A stretch of DNA of 64,000 bases, from the NCBI RefSeq assembly GCF_002288925.2, contig NW_022098001.1, positions 5,131,478-5,195,477 of the forward strand, given 5' to 3'. The notes under the pieces are model-generated. The model worked only from the letters and a program-made list of their open reading frames with translations. It made no database searches and had not been told where the DNA came from. How positions within the stretch are numbered: the first letter of the stretch is position 1; each line of letters begins with the position of its first letter. Shown in pieces: positions 1 through 11,514 of the stretch. Source of the stretch: Delphinapterus leucas. Lineage: Eukaryota; Chordata; Mammalia; Artiodactyla; Monodontidae. Position numbers and translations under genes: made by a program.

Positions 1-110
1 ACTCAGCCATAAAAAGAAATGAAATTGAGTTATTTGTAGTGAGGTGGATGGACCTAGAGTCCGTCATACAGAGTGAAGTCAGAAAGAGAAAAACAAATAC
101 TGTATGCTAA
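1..110 (+). pseudogene. L1 ORF2 C-terminal fragment (about 35 codons)
   Basis: Read from base 3, the frame gives SAIKRNEIELFVVRWMDLES and continues to a TAA at 108-110. This matches the C-terminus of the L1 ORF2 protein, which is an endonuclease and reverse transcriptase. Only the tail after the Cys-rich region is present, so nothing can be said about the activity of the copy. The homologous tail at 46.8 kb is closely similar, with [15 protein letters not shown] in place of the earlier stop here. Confidence 0.88.
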
Positions 111-530
111 TACATATATATGGAAGGTAAAAAAAAATGGCTCTGAAGAACCTAGGGGCAGGACAGAAATAAAGATGCAGACATAGAGAATGGACTTGAA
201 GACACAGAGAGGGGGAAGGGTAAGCTGGGATGAAGTGAGAGTGGCATAGACATATATACACTACCAAGTGTAAAACAGATAGCTAGTGGGAAGCAGCCGC
301 ATAGCACAGGGAGATCAGCTCGGTGCTTTGTGACCACCTAGAGGGGTGGGATAGGGAGGGTGGGAGGGAGACGCAAGCGGGAGGAGATATGGGGATATGT
401 GTATATATATATATCTGATTCACTTGATTATAAAGCAGAAACTAACACACCATTGTGAAGCAATTATACCCCAATAAAGATGTTTAAAAAAATAATAATA
501 AAATAAAATGCAAAAACCAAAGCAAAACAA
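1..530 (+). mobile_element. L1 LINE, 3' end (ORF2 tail, 3' UTR, A-rich tail)
   Basis: The segment begins inside the last codons of L1 ORF2. It continues through a G-rich 3' UTR (gggtgggatagggagggtgg near 345) and ends with aagcaattataccccaataa followed by an A-rich tail. The 3' UTR is of the same type as the minus-strand L1 at 46.5-47.5 kb, so both belong to one L1 lineage. The 5' part lies outside the window. Confidence 0.93.
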
Positions 531-599
531 AAAAAGATGGGGTCTTGCATTCAAATACAGGGCCTGGTAACTATGACTAGTTGACCTACCCATGGTCAT

Positions 600-1135
600 T
601 TTCCTCATCCCCTCTGGGCTAGATATTCTCTGTTTTCCCTCCAGATCCACACTTCACTCTTCTCCACCCTGCTCTGTGCCCCAGGACTCTGACATCTGTG
701 GACCACATCAACGGCCTTAGTTTCTTTCTGGCTTCCAGATGGGTTTGGCCACTGGGGAGCATTGGCAGGAGATCAGAAGGTGAGAGGAGAGGGAGGTTTG
801 GGGTTTACTGCCCTGGCTCCTGCAGTGTGGAGCTCTGGTTGCCAGTGGCTGCCTTCCTGCCGGGAAGACCACAGCTCCTGACAGGCAATTCTTCTATAGT
901 CAGTTCTTCTTGGTTCTACTCACAGCTCTGGCCTGTTGCTCCTTCATCCCTAAGGGGTGGGAACACTCCTGGTCATTGCTAACCCCAGGGTGTTTCCTGT
1001 TTGGCTTCCCTTGACCTTGCCCATACCTTTGAAAATGGTCCCTTCGTTAGACTCTTGTTAATCACATTCTGAGCATACCATCCGTTTCCTGGCAGGCCCC
1101 TGAACGATACTGCCTCTTCTGTGTATTTATTTCAT
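600..1135 (+). repeat. Unclassified ancient interspersed repeat
   Basis: The text from about 660 (ctctgtgccccaggactc) to about 1115 (ggcaggcccctgaacgatac) resembles a dispersed mammalian repeat that I recognise by pattern but cannot name. It ends with a diverged form of the 'accctgactgatac' motif seen at the ends of some LTR-type repeats. The 94-codon open frame inside it is not a gene. Class uncertain. Confidence 0.35.
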
Positions 1136-1382
1136 GGTTCCCCAACACAGGGAACACAGGACATGCTGAAGAATCAACATCACGAAAAGGAGATGCAACT
1201 CCTTCCTGGGTCTCCTAAAAGGCTTGCAAGGCAGTTAGTTACAATTGAGGGTTAAAGTGGAACCCATGGATTATCTGTGGGTTTCAATTATCCTTGTTAC
1301 CCTCATTCTATCTTGCACAGAGAATTGGGAATTGGCTATGTCAAGACTAAGTTGACACACATCACAGAGGCTATACAGCAGT

Positions 1383-1580
1383 CTATCTGTTCATTAAGAG
1401 CTTTTCACTGAGTATGTCCCACTGATCTTCCACTTCTCGCAATGCTTTTGATGTGGGTTTAATTCTCAGTTCTGAAAGAAAGAGTCTCACATCTGCAGTC
1501 CCCAATGTAATCTTCACACGACTGTCAAAAATGCAACTATTTGTCCCCAGGCTTAAAGTGACAGCTCTAAGAAAGGTCAA
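1383..1580 (-). other. Possible orphan exon or pseudogene fragment (65 codons, unrecognised)
   Basis: The minus-strand frame reads ...CIFDSRVKITLGTADVRL... and ends ...WDILSEKLLMNR before TAG. It has a balanced, protein-like composition and no repeat signature that I recognise. On the minus strand a pyrimidine-rich run ending in TTTCTTAG lies just before codon 5, at about 1564-1575, and could be a splice acceptor. An AATAAA occurs downstream near 1127 but falls inside an ancient repeat. I do not recognise a family. An open frame of 65 codons can arise by chance. Confidence 0.2.
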
Positions 1581-2864
1581 GAATTCTCCCTAGGAATATC
1601 TACAACATTCAAGCATATACAGTACTTAAGATCTTCATTTTATCTGGCACTTTCCTTCAACCTCATGTTCATTTGGATATCGTATTTCCATAGGCTCAAT
1701 CTGCGCTGAGCATATTTTGAAAACACAGTCCTTATTTCCTTTCTAAAACCACACGCCTACCTGCTGTGCTATGGAAACACTGATACGCCAGATTTAAGCC
1801 CAAGAAATGGATTTACCTTAATGAAAGGCACTTTTTTTCCAGTAATTTTCACATGTAACTCTTGGAATGATTTTTTATTTCCATCCTCAATAGTTTACGA
1901 TTTGATGTAAAGAGCAAAATGAAGAAATAAAATCTTTTAACAAGCAGTAAATTGCAAGTCTTTTCTCATTAATTACCAAGGAAATAAAATGTTTCTCCAT
2001 AAGTAGCATAGTTTTTTAAACTATTGGTCAACATATTATGTAAATAATGTCTTTCATGCTACATCTTATAAGTGATAATATTTCAATCTTCAGTTGCTTT
2101 AACTGGAGTCTCCTTGAAACTCAGAATCTCTCTAGAAATGACACTTGTAGATAGCATCACCATCACCAATTAATTTTCCCTAACACCACTTCCCTGAGAT
2201 GAGTAACTACTTTTCCTGATTTAGGGAAGGTTCGTAACTTGGCCAACTTGTGTTTTGAGGTTTCACTAGAAGCTCTGTAATTATTATTGTTATTCTTATG
2301 TTCAATTCATAATTCATTTTCATCCTCTCGTTCTCTTTTAAACTGCTGATTCTAAACTTGAGATTAAGGCAAATTGTGTCATTTGTTTGGCCCTAAAATG
2401 AGCTGGAATTTCATAGGACCAGCTTCTTCAAGTGTGAGCTTTTGGAGTTGCCAAGCATGGCTCACTTCCTAGTTATGCAGCTAATTATGCAACAAGTTGT
2501 ACAACTAATGGTTTGTTGCTTTACAGTTACACACACACAAACACACACACACCCCTGGGTACATATGACTCGTAGCACATTTAGATCTCCATAGTTTGTT
2601 GCCTTTGTGTAAAATATACTAACATGTACTAAAGAAATGTTGGCAGCTATGACTTTTATTATCATGACTATTCTTTAGGAATTCTGTGCACAATTAATTA
2701 ACTGCTTCCAAGCATGGTGATGCTGTTGAATTACACTGCCAGATGATAAGATTTTCAGTCAAATATGTGGAAGGGAAAAGAGTCCCCACCATTTCTTCTT
2801 TCTATGAAAGATATACTACTTAAACATTTTGTGACGGAGGTTTGCAAAACACAAGTAGTTACAG
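1581..2864. other. Unique AT-rich sequence, no feature recognised
   Basis: No open frame of note and no repeat that I can name, apart from a short CA run at 2529-2552. The interval 2080-2290 may hold a very diverged MIR in reverse, but the match is too weak to call. Confidence 0.5.
2529..2552 (+). repeat. (CA)n microsatellite, interrupted
   Basis: Twenty-four bases of AC repeats with one aaa interruption. Confidence 0.85.
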
Positions 2865-3030
2865 CATCATGTAGGGCAGTGACCAAAGAATTGGCTTACA
2901 GCCTCAGCTTTGTCAATAAACAGCCTTTTAACCTTGAGCAAATCAATAAAATGTTTTGGAGCTTAGTTTCCTCCCCTGTTAAAAGAGGTTGGACTTAAAT
3001 GGCTTCTGAGTTCACATTATGATTAATTAA
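2865..3030 (+). mobile_element. MIR SINE relic
   Basis: It contains a diverged MIR core, in the order 'ttaaccttgagcaaatc', 'gcttagtttcctcccctgtt', 'aaagaggttggacttaaatg'. These correspond to the MIR text 'gaccttgggcaagt...cctcagtttcctcatctgtaaaatgggg'. Ancient and heavily mutated. Confidence 0.6.
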
Positions 3031-3064
3031 ATCTTATTATTATTTCAACATTATGATTCAGCTC

Positions 3065-3210
3065 TTGGTATCCACTGCATAGCAGTTAAACCCCAGGGCT
3101 TCAGGGTCTCTGCCAGAGTGAAAATTCTCACTCTGCCTCTTACTCTCTATGAACTTGGATGAGCTACTTACTTTCCAAGCCCTAAGTGCCCCATGAATAA
3201 GAGGGAGAGT
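3065..3210 (+). mobile_element. MIR SINE relic
   Basis: The order 'ctctgcctcttactctctatgaac', 'gatgagctacttactttcc', 'ataagagggag' follows the MIR core (tRNA-related part, then the conserved central part). It lies immediately after another MIR relic in the same orientation. Confidence 0.5.
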
Positions 3211-4199
3211 CAGTGGCATGTTGGAGCTGGTGCACACAGACTCGGGAGAGGATTATGCACAGCCCTTCACAACTTCATCTTCAGTGGCATCACCCTGGTG
3301 GCTGGAATCGGCCATGATGGGAAAATTAACACCTCCGAAAAGGCAGTTGGCAAGAGCCGCAGACAGAGGCTCCTGGTCTCCTGGAGGGCCAGTTCTTGGA
3401 CATTTACCGGCATAGAGCGGGATATAATGAGTATTTATTCAATATTTTTTTTTTTAGTTTTATAGGAAGTAACCCATGCAAATAATAAATAAACATAACA
3501 CCACTCTGCATCCATATTAGGCTTTCCCTAAGTGTTTTTCTTATTTTACTATAGGCTATAGTCTACTTTTAAAGTTGTAGGAAAATGTGATACTATCCTC
3601 ATACATCTTGCTGATCCTAAAAACAAGTCTAAGGTCCTTCTAAAATTTACATGAGTCTACCTTTTGCTCAGTTACTGAGTTCCCAAACAAGAAAAGGAAT
3701 TCCACATCTAATCCTGTATTTACAGCTCCTCTGTTAAGCGCTATCCCCAGTAGACAGTTTTCTCCTCTGTACAATTTGAACAGGGATTTCTCCTCTTTGA
3801 TTCTAGAATCTGCAGAAAACCGGTAGCAGCTCAATGATATGTTTTTTTCTAATATGAGAAAAAGTGACAATCATTTTACATTCAACCCCGGTCCTCCTCT
3901 AGGGCTCACTGTCTCCGTCCATCTTGTTCTAGCCAGAAACGTAGGAGACGCTTTGACTCTTCCTGCTTTCTCACCCTCATCCCAATCAATTTCACCTCCA
4001 AAATATCTCTCCAGTCTGTTTGCCTCCCCGCTTCTTGCCCAAGTCATGGTGGCTGCTATGAGATCTACTGAAAATTCTCTTCACTGGTCTCCTCCCCTGC
4101 CCTCTGTGCTCCCAGAATGCCCATCTGCCCATGTCACTCTTCGGTGTGGAAACTGTCAGGGCCTTCCTGCTGCTTCTGGGATGCAAGTGTGACCTTCCT
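3211..4199. other. Mostly unassigned sequence
   Basis: Bases 3211-3425 look like an old dispersed repeat (ggagctggtgcacacagac...) that I cannot classify. A T-run lies at 3445-3456. From about 3870 on, the pyrimidine-rich text may be the diverged 5' part of the L2 that follows. Short open frames on both strands here have no recognisable domains. Confidence 0.4.
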
Positions 4200-4630
4200 C
4201 TGGCCCACAGGCTCCCACTCAGGCAGAGCCCTGCCAACTCCTCAGCCTTCCACTGAGAGCTGTGCTCCTGCCACACTGGCCTTCTTTCTGTTCCTCGGAT
4301 GGGCCAAGCTTCCTTTATCTGCAACACTCTTCTTTCCCAAACGGCCTGCCTTTTCACTTTATCCCTCAGACTTCACTCCAGGTCAACATCATTTCATCAG
4401 GAAATCCCTTCTTGGTCTCCAAGGCTCCTTCTTTGCACATACCTATCAAAAGATGTCCCAGTCCTTCAGAGCACATATCTGCTTATAACTTTATAGCCAC
4501 TCCACTTGTTATTTACTTAACACCTATCTCCCCCACTAGACCATGAGTTCCACAGACTAAATTTATTTAGTTAATCACTATATCTTCAGTGGCAAACACG
4601 TCAGCTGCCACATATTCAGTTGAATGAAAA
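4200..4630 (+). mobile_element. L2 LINE 3' region relic
   Basis: The order of diagnostic phrases follows L2: 'tgggccaagcttcctttatctgc', 'gaaatcccttcttggtctcc', then 'ctcccccactagaccatgag', 'cactatatcttcagt', and a final 'cagttgaatgaa', the L2 tail motif. Confidence 0.65.
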
Positions 4631-5405
4631 AACGAATTATCATAGAGTGAACTATGGGACATCCAGACAGTGGAATATTCTTCAGCACTAAAAAGAAATG
4701 AGCTATCAAGCCATGAAAAAACATGGAAGAGGGCTTCCCTGGTGGCACAGTGGTTGAGAGTCCGCCTGCTGATGCAGGGGACACGGGTTCGTGCCCCGGT
4801 CCGGGAGGATCCCACATGCCGCGGAGCGGCTGGGCCCGTGAGCCGTGGCCGCTGAGCCTGCGCGTCCGGAGCCTGTGCTCCGCAACGGGAGAGGCCACAG
4901 CGGTGAGAGGCCCGCGTACCGCAAAAAAAAAAAAAAAAAAAAAACATGGAAGAAACTTAAATGCACATTACCAAGCATGAGAGGCCCATCTGAAAAGGTG
5001 ACATACTGTATGATTCCAACTATACGACATTCTGGAAAACGCAAAACTATGGAGACAGTAACAAGATCAAGGGGTTCCAGGGGAGCGAGGGATGGATAGG
5101 TTTAACACAGAGAATTTTCAGGCTGTGAAACTAGTTTGTATGATACTATAATGTTAGATATATGTCATTATACGTTTGTCAAAACCCATAGAATGTACAA
5201 TGCAGTGTAAACTATGGGCTTTGGATGATAATGACATGTCAATGTAGGTGCATCAATTGTAATAAATGGACCACTCGGGGGCAGGGGTGGGTGGTGTTGA
5301 CAATGGAGGAGGCTCTGTGTGTATATGGGGACAAGGGTATATGGGAAATCTGTACTTTCTACTCTATTTTGCTCCCAACCTAAATGGTTCTAAAAAATAA
5401 GTCTA
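4631..5405 (+). mobile_element. Older L1 3' end, split by a CHR SINE
   Basis: The left part (4631-4730) matches L1 ORF2-type sequence ('gacatccagacagtggaatattcttcagcactaaaaag'). It resumes after the SINE at 4954 with 'aacttaaatgcacattaccaag', 'tgatgataatgacatgtc' and a diverged 3' end near 5400. The two halves join exactly if the SINE and one copy of its duplicated target are removed. Confidence 0.8.
4731..4938 (+). mobile_element. CHR SINE (short form), inserted in L1
   Basis: A tRNA-derived head begins 'ggcttccctggtggcacagtg' (A-box region), with the B box near 'gggttcgtgcccc'. The body is CpG-rich and ends 'gcgtaccgc' plus an A tail. The 15-bp target duplication aaaaaacatggaaga lies at 4716-4730 and 4939-4953. 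It retains most CpGs, which suggests a fairly recent insertion, clearly later than the host L1. Confidence 0.96.
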
Positions 5406-5416
5406 TTAAAAAGACA

Positions 5417-5470
5417 AATGAACAAATGAGTGCATGAATGGATGAATAAATGAATGAGTGAATGAATGAA
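5417..5470 (+). repeat. (TGAA)n simple repeat
   Basis: Imperfect TGAA/ATGAATGA repeats directly after the L1 3' end. They could be the remains of that element's tail. Confidence 0.75.
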
Positions 5471-5489
5471 TATATCTGAGCCAGGTCTC

Positions 5490-5720
5490 TCATTGCAGTG
5501 TTCCCATGGCACTTAAGGTAAAATCCAAGCTTTTCTTCACCATTAAGGGAGCCTCATGTGATCAGGCTCCTGCCAGCATTTTCTTCCTTCTCACTAAACT
5601 CCTGTGACCCTCACCTCATTTGTGGTTTTCAACACACCAATTCTGGCTTTACTTGCTCTAAGAAAAGTCTTCCTCTAGATGTCATATGGCTTCCTTCTTC
5701 CACCTTTCAGGTCATAAAAT
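5490..5720 (+). mobile_element. L2 LINE relic
   Basis: The text 'taaaatccaagcttttcttcacc', 'gatcaggctcctgccagc' and 'caattctggctttacttgctc' follows the internal 3' region of L2 ('aaaatccaaactccttacc...ggccctgcatgatctggcc'). Heavily diverged. Confidence 0.5.
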
Positions 5721-6669
5721 TAATTTGTAGATCCTGACCTACGAAATGGAGGCAGACCCTGTGGCCCAGCCCATATCGTAAATCTCAACCTAAGCCAGGC
5801 TGCAATTCTGGGAAATGCCTCACTGTCAAGGAGACTAAACATAAGTCACAATACTCCAAGTTAGCTTCAGCTGGCTTACCTCACCCTAAAAAATAGGACC
5901 TGCTCTACTTATAAAGAAATCCTCCACCTCTTACCCAGTCGTGCCCTGTTTCCACATTCTCCTAGAAACATTAACTCACTCAAATTGTACATATAGAATA
6001 TTTCCAATTACACAGAAAACAGCAAAATGTGATTATTTGGAGTGATAATCTCTTGAGTGAGGACTGACAGGGGTCCCGGGTTTCCTGCAAGTTCTCCCAG
6101 CGTCGTTTTCAATGTGTGAGACACCACGTGACCCAAGTGCTATGCAAGGAGATGCTCTAATAAATGGGGACTTTAAAACTGGAAAGGAAGTACAAGCACG
6201 GGTGAACAAAGCCCCCCAAACACACTATAACCACAGCATACAAGGTTCTAGATTGACTACTCATTTCCGTTAGTTCTTTGCCGAAAGCCCTTGATTACTG
6301 CAATTTTCTACAGTGTTAGTACCCCATTTAGCAGGTTCTCTTTAAAAATGTGTCAAGCTTTTGAACTCCCCATGTTAACCTGTATTTTCTTGTCTTCTGC
6401 CACCAATTATTCAATCAAACTTCTTTTGTGACGAGTGGGAGATAAATACCTGCACAGTCAGAAAACTATAGTGTCATGCCTGAGCAGCTTGATCTTAGAC
6501 TTTATGCTACAAATAAATTGGTATGTTCTTAAATAATTACCGGGCAGTTTGTCTACCACCTCTCCCGACTGCTGAAATGCCTAACATTTTCTCTAGAGTG
6601 ACAGCAGGGGCTCCTGGTCCCACCCCATGCCGGTTTGCTGTTTGCAGGACTTTTGTATCCTCAGCACAG
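5721..6669. other. No feature recognised
   Basis: Single-copy-looking sequence without a long open frame. The interval 6150-6450 has a weakly LTR-like feel but no clear ends, so it is left unassigned. Confidence 0.45.
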
Positions 6670-6830
6670 AATGGTTAGAATCGAGCTGGGAGATAGGAAT
6701 TCAAGCTCTAAACAATCCACTTAACTTCCTCGTTCTTTGTCCATAAAATCAGTGTCATAGTGTAGATTTACCTCACAGGGTTTCTAAGAGACTGTATTTA
6801 TCAACGCTTGTTCATGCATGGGACATCCCA
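6670..6830 (+). mobile_element. MIR SINE relic
   Basis: It contains 'tccacttaacttcctcg', 'tgtccataaaatcagtgtcatag' and 'acctcacagggtttctaagag', in the order of the MIR core and its 3' flank. Confidence 0.55.
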
Positions 6831-7891
6831 ATTTGCATCATATATTAATTTCTTACCTGTTCTTTTGTTCCCCCCTCCATTTGAAGCCTGGGCTGTTTTG
6901 ACTGTCCATGGCAGTCTTTTTTACAAATTATTTATCCTAGGATTGAAGGGTTAATGGTATACTGCCTGGAACGCTTCAGGAGCTGCTACAATTTTAATCG
7001 ATATTAAAAGTGGAGATTTCACAAAATAGAGGCAAACCAAAAAAAAAAAAAGGAATTAATAAACAAAGAGGCAAAGGGGAAAAATCTTTTCCTTCATTTC
7101 TAGTTAGAACTGCTATTTTTTACAGCTAACTGAAATACTGCAACATTTGAAAAACATCAAAATAGCTAGAATTCATAAGTCTGAGAAGGGAAAAGGAAAG
7201 CACCTTGCAAAAGTGAAGGAAATTCATCATTTGCAATGTAATTCAAATTGTACTTGTAATTCAGGTCCTGGAATTAACCCACTCAACCAAAGCTTGAAAA
7301 GATTCAGATTTACTCAGACTAGCAACAATACAATACTCCCTCACAATCGCCCAACCACCCTGTCTTTTGGTGATACATCCAATACACTCTAAATATAATT
7401 CTCGAACTCAGTTTGTTGTTAAAAAATACATCTGTGCATCATATCAGAGTCTGTCTTGTTGCAATTTAAAGGACAGGGGGAGACTCACAACCCGTTTTAA
7501 TCAGACTTGGATAACACCTGAGCCCTTTCTATAACCATGCTTTGAAAAATGACTTTTACCACAATTTTTAACGATAGAGAGGTGAATTTGGAATAGAATC
7601 CCTGTATTTTCAGCCAATTGACTACAATGAAAAGAGTAACTTTGAAGGCATTGTGGTGTTTGGGGTACGATTCGGACCATCTGAGCTGCCATTTTACTTT
7701 TCCAAGGTTGATTCCACCATGGTTACATCTCCTCAGGGGTGGGAGGGTGACCATGTGGGTGAGATGGATTCATGGCACTGGGTGTTTAGACTGCTTGTCC
7801 ATTAAAGTTATTTGAAGGTTTTTCATTCAAGCAATTTAGGAAAAGTCAGCCATTTTTACCTTTATCTAGTTTGTCAACAGTTCAAAGCACA
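6831..7891. other. Unique sequence, no feature recognised
   Basis: AT-rich, with an A-run at 7039-7051. The open frames of 60-85 codons at 7147-7392 and 7497-7815 show no recognisable domain and overlap one another on opposite strands. Confidence 0.5.
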
Positions 7892-7905
7892 CAGGAAAAG
7901 TTTTT

Positions 7906-8129
7906 GTTTTTGTTTTTGTTTTTGTTTTTGTTTTTGTGCGGTACGCGGGCCTCTCACTGTTGTGGCCTCTCCCGTTGCGGAGCACAGGCTCCGGACGCGC
8001 AGGCTCAGCGGCCATGGCTCACGGGCCCAGCCGCTCCGCGGCATGTAGGATCTTCCCCGGACCGGGGCACAAACCCGTGACCCCTGCATCGGCAGGCGGA
8101 CTCTCAACCACTGCGCCACCAGGGAAGCC
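7906..8129 (-). mobile_element. CHR SINE (short form)
   Basis: A reverse-oriented copy that ends 'ccaccagggaagcc' at its 5' head. The A-rich tail has become a (TTTTTG)n run at 7906-7937. The 14-bp target duplication caggaaaagttttt lies at 7892-7905 and 8130-8143. It carries the T-type diagnostic 'gatcttccc'. Confidence 0.95.
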
Positions 8130-8143
8130 CAGGAAAAGTTTTT

Positions 8144-9164
8144 TTTTAAAAAAAGGAAAAAAATTGTCAAGCCTTTTCAAGGGCAGTTCTAATTTCCTCA
8201 TTTTTTTATCATGGACATTTTCTGACTGCAATAAACAAAATTTAGGTGTATCTTATATGTTTTATAATGAAAAAAACCTTCGTAAAATTTTAGAGCAAGG
8301 CTATGAGTGGAACTCACTTCTTTTAGCTCACTAGCACTCGAAAATAGAGAAAATGTTACAATAGTAGTGAAGACAGTCAGGCCGGTACTTCCGTACCAGG
8401 CCCACCAATCAAGTTAGAAATGCAGAGGCAATACTTTGAACTGCATGTTGCAGGGTTTTTTTGTTTGTTTGTTTTTGTTTTTTTAAAGAAGAACAGCAAA
8501 GCAGCATTTTCATGATATTCTAAAAGACATATTTGATAGTGTAAAATAACTTCACCTTATAAATCAGTTCTTCGGTAGAGAAAAAACCCTCTAATTTTAC
8601 TTTTTTAACCCTATGCAAAGCAGCCTAGTCTCATATTTATTTAGCTTGGTGCTTTCTTTCTATTTAAAACATTTATTAACCAGAGAGACCTCAGCGACAT
8701 ATAAATTTCATTTTCTTTGTCCTGTAGATTAAAATACATCTGTTTCAGCCATCATTCAGGAAAGAAATAATTGTAATAGTTCATTTTATTAAAAAAGATT
8801 TATGTCAGCATTCAGTTATGACAAGAGAAGGCAAGTGACTTGTACATAATGCTAAGAGGCAGCTTTTTTCCCTCCAGAATTTTATCCAAATTGAACAGAA
8901 CTATGTCCCTAAAATATATGAGGGGAGAAAATAACTTTGCTTCCTGCTATGTTGCTACTGATGGTGATTCTTCCCTGAAACAGCAGGTAAAGTGTCTTTG
9001 TTAAGCTTTAATCTGTGACGTTCTGGTATTTGCATTATTCCATAATTAAAATAATACAACTCGTTCCAGTGGATTTGTCTCTTGTGTTAAGGAAAAATAT
9101 TTAGGGATGTATCTTTGAGTCTGGCATTTAATGAAGTTTCTTTGCTTCTAATTATGTGCAGTAT
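8144..9164. other. AT-rich unique sequence
   Basis: No gene or nameable repeat. Short (GTTT)n and T runs lie at 8456-8484. The text at 8640-9160 is low in CpG and has no open frames, as expected of non-coding DNA. Confidence 0.5.
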
Positions 9165-9440
9165 AGTTTAAAAGCAAACGATGTTTATGTAAAATACCCA
9201 GAATACGCAAATCTCTAGAGACAGACAGTAGATGAGTGGTTCCCTGGGGCTAACGTAGGAGGATTGAGGAATGAAAGAGGGTGGCTGCTAATGGGTAGAG
9301 GGTTTCTTCTTGGAGTGATGAAAACATTCTAAAATTGATCGTGGTGATGGTTGTGCAATTCTATGAATATGCTCAAAACCATTGAATGAATCACTTGGTA
9401 AGAATTTATATATCAGTAAAACTTTTATGTTACAAAAACA
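9165..9440 (+). mobile_element. Old L1 (L1M type) 3' UTR fragment
   Basis: It matches the common L1M 3' UTR text: 'gagacagacagtagatgagtggttccctggggc', then 'ctgctaatgggtagagggtttcttcttgg', 'gatcgtggtgatggttgtgcaa' and 'aaaaccattgaatgaa'. Confidence 0.8.
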
Positions 9441-10352
9441 AACAAACAAATGAAAAGGTGAACCCAACTCTATGGCCTGATCCCTGAAAAAATTGTCTGC
9501 TGGGTGGGCAGGCAGATGTGTAAACACATAATAAAATGACAACGTGATGAAAAGGAATCCACAAAATACAAAACTCTTTTATTAAAGAGTTCTCTGCCTG
9601 AGAGTATCCCTTACAGGAGAGATACTGTTTGAACCAAATCTCGATATCAGGGATGACTAAGGAAGAGCTTTCCTTAATTAAGGAACAGTATATGAAAAGG
9701 CAGGAAGGCAAAGAGGCAGGAGAGAGTACCAGGTTTCAAGAAAGATGTGAATATTTTAGCTCTAAAAGTCGAGGAGTCAGTAACTGGGAAGAGGTAGGGG
9801 GTTTCAGGGAAGCTATGTGAAAAGGAATTGCCTGAATGTTTCCATCTTTGTTTAAAATTATAAAGGAAGCAAGGGAAAGAATTAACATTCATAACAGTTG
9901 AAGGTTAACAATAAAGGTATCAAATTGTAATTAGGTGTTTATTTTCTTTATTATCTTGTTCTAATTGCATATTCTATACAGGAAAATTAGTAGCCTTGGC
10001 CTAAGTTTATGCTTAGTTATTTTAATAAGGAATTCTATTTTTCTTCAAATGACTTAGTAATAGCTAAGTAGGAAAAGCCTGTCAAATTTTTCTTTCTTTC
10101 TCTTGGGAGATTAACCATTCAACCACACCCATGATGAAGTCGGCCACTTGAACCACAAGATCACAAGTGAGATCTCACAGGCCTCTTCACAGCAGCGTAT
10201 TTTCATAACATGGAAACATAAACAGCCTACTAAGCATCGCTCCAATAAAAGCCAAGCCTGTTACATCACGGCAAATGCTATCAGAGTTTTTAAAATCAAC
10301 CTGAAAGGAGAAACACAGTCTGGGGAGAAATGTCTTCCACAGTAGCAAAGCC
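9441..10352. other. No feature recognised
   Basis: AT-rich, without domains in any open frame. The short frames at 9430-9892 lie on both strands and resemble no protein family that I know. Confidence 0.45.
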
Positions 10353-10369
10353 AAAATGACTACGATAAT

Positions 10370-10611
10370 ATAGAACAGAGCTCCCTGCGCTATGCAGTAG
10401 ATCTTTGTTGGTTAACCATTTTAAATACAGCAGTGTGTACATGTCAATCCCAAACTCTCCAATATTATGTAACTACCTAAATGGGAAAAGAATTTGAAAA
10501 AGAATAGATACATGTATAGGTATAACTGAATCACTTTGCTGTACACCTGAAACTAACACAACGTTGTTAATCAACTCTACTCCAATATAAAATAAAAAGT
10601 TAAAAATAAAT
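10370..10611 (+). mobile_element. Short 5'-truncated L1 3' end
   Basis: It includes the cetartiodactyl L1 3' UTR text 'gaatcactttgctgtacacc' and 'tgaaactaacacaacgttg', then an A-rich tail. The 17-bp target duplication lies at 10353-10369 (aaaatgactacgataat) and 10612-10628 and has one C/T mismatch, consistent with CpG decay. Only about 240 bp of L1 was inserted. Confidence 0.92.
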
Positions 10612-10999
10612 AAAATGACTATGATAATGTAACAAAAGAATTTTAATACTCAGATTGGAAAAGGTTTATTGCGTGTAGATCACTTCAATGTTGGTAGTTA
10701 CACCTGCCTGACTCACCTCAGTCTCTGGAGAATGAGGCCTAGATACAAGATACCCCTTACTTCAAATCCCTTGTTAGGGTCAGAGTCTTTCTACTTTTGG
10801 CCCCTACTTGTGCCCTGTTTCTCAACACTGGGATCAATGAAAAGACACACATGGAACTAGAAGCTCACGTGTTGTCAAAGTCTTCTCACCATCCAGACCT
10901 ATGCTGAATGATTCACATGCACCTTCCCTCTATAGGAAGTTCCACTTCTTGAAAGCAATGAGCCATCCTCACAAGGTCTTGACCATTTGTTACTCATAT

Positions 11000-11185
11000 C
11001 AGGCATCTTCTCAATTAATCTTTCAGAAACCCAACTAGGTAAGCAAAATTATTATCAATCCGCGTACATAGGGGAGGAAAGGTGATGGAGCTTGCTCAGG
11101 ATCGGATACATGGAGATGGCAGAATCTGGGCCAGGGCCCAGATGTGTCTGAAGCCCACGCCCGAATTCTCAACCATGTCACTGTT
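11000..11185 (-). mobile_element. MIR SINE relic
   Basis: The reverse-complement MIR order is visible: 'tcttctcaattaatctttcag', 'gtaagcaaaattattatc', 'ataggggaggaaaggtgatgg', 'cttgctcaggatc', and at the end 'ccgaattctcaaccatg', the MIR 5' part. Confidence 0.6.
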
Positions 11186-11514
11186 CTGCTCATTACCCAG
11201 AAAACCCAGGCTTCATGTCGACACAAGCAGAGGGCAACTGGGAGAAGAGGAAGCCCCCATGGAACTGAGAAGCTAGGAATAGCCAGACACTCCGAGCTGG
11301 GGTGACTTAAGAAGGAAACTAGACAACGAAATGACACTCCCTGCATGGTTCCTACTCGGCATCACTCACGCCCTCCTGCAAGGTTTCAGGGCTGGAAAAA
11401 CTGGGACTTCCTTGCCTGCTATGGTTGAAGATTAGCAGTACTTCTCCACTGCTGTACCTCCTAGCTCTCAGAACGCATTCTTTCCCTTCTTTTACTTTTT
11501 TCACTTGATGTCAT

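Noticed and set aside
4740..4805. tRNA gene
   Set aside because: The A and B boxes belong to the tRNA-derived head of a SINE. The cloverleaf is not kept, and the same sequence recurs many times.
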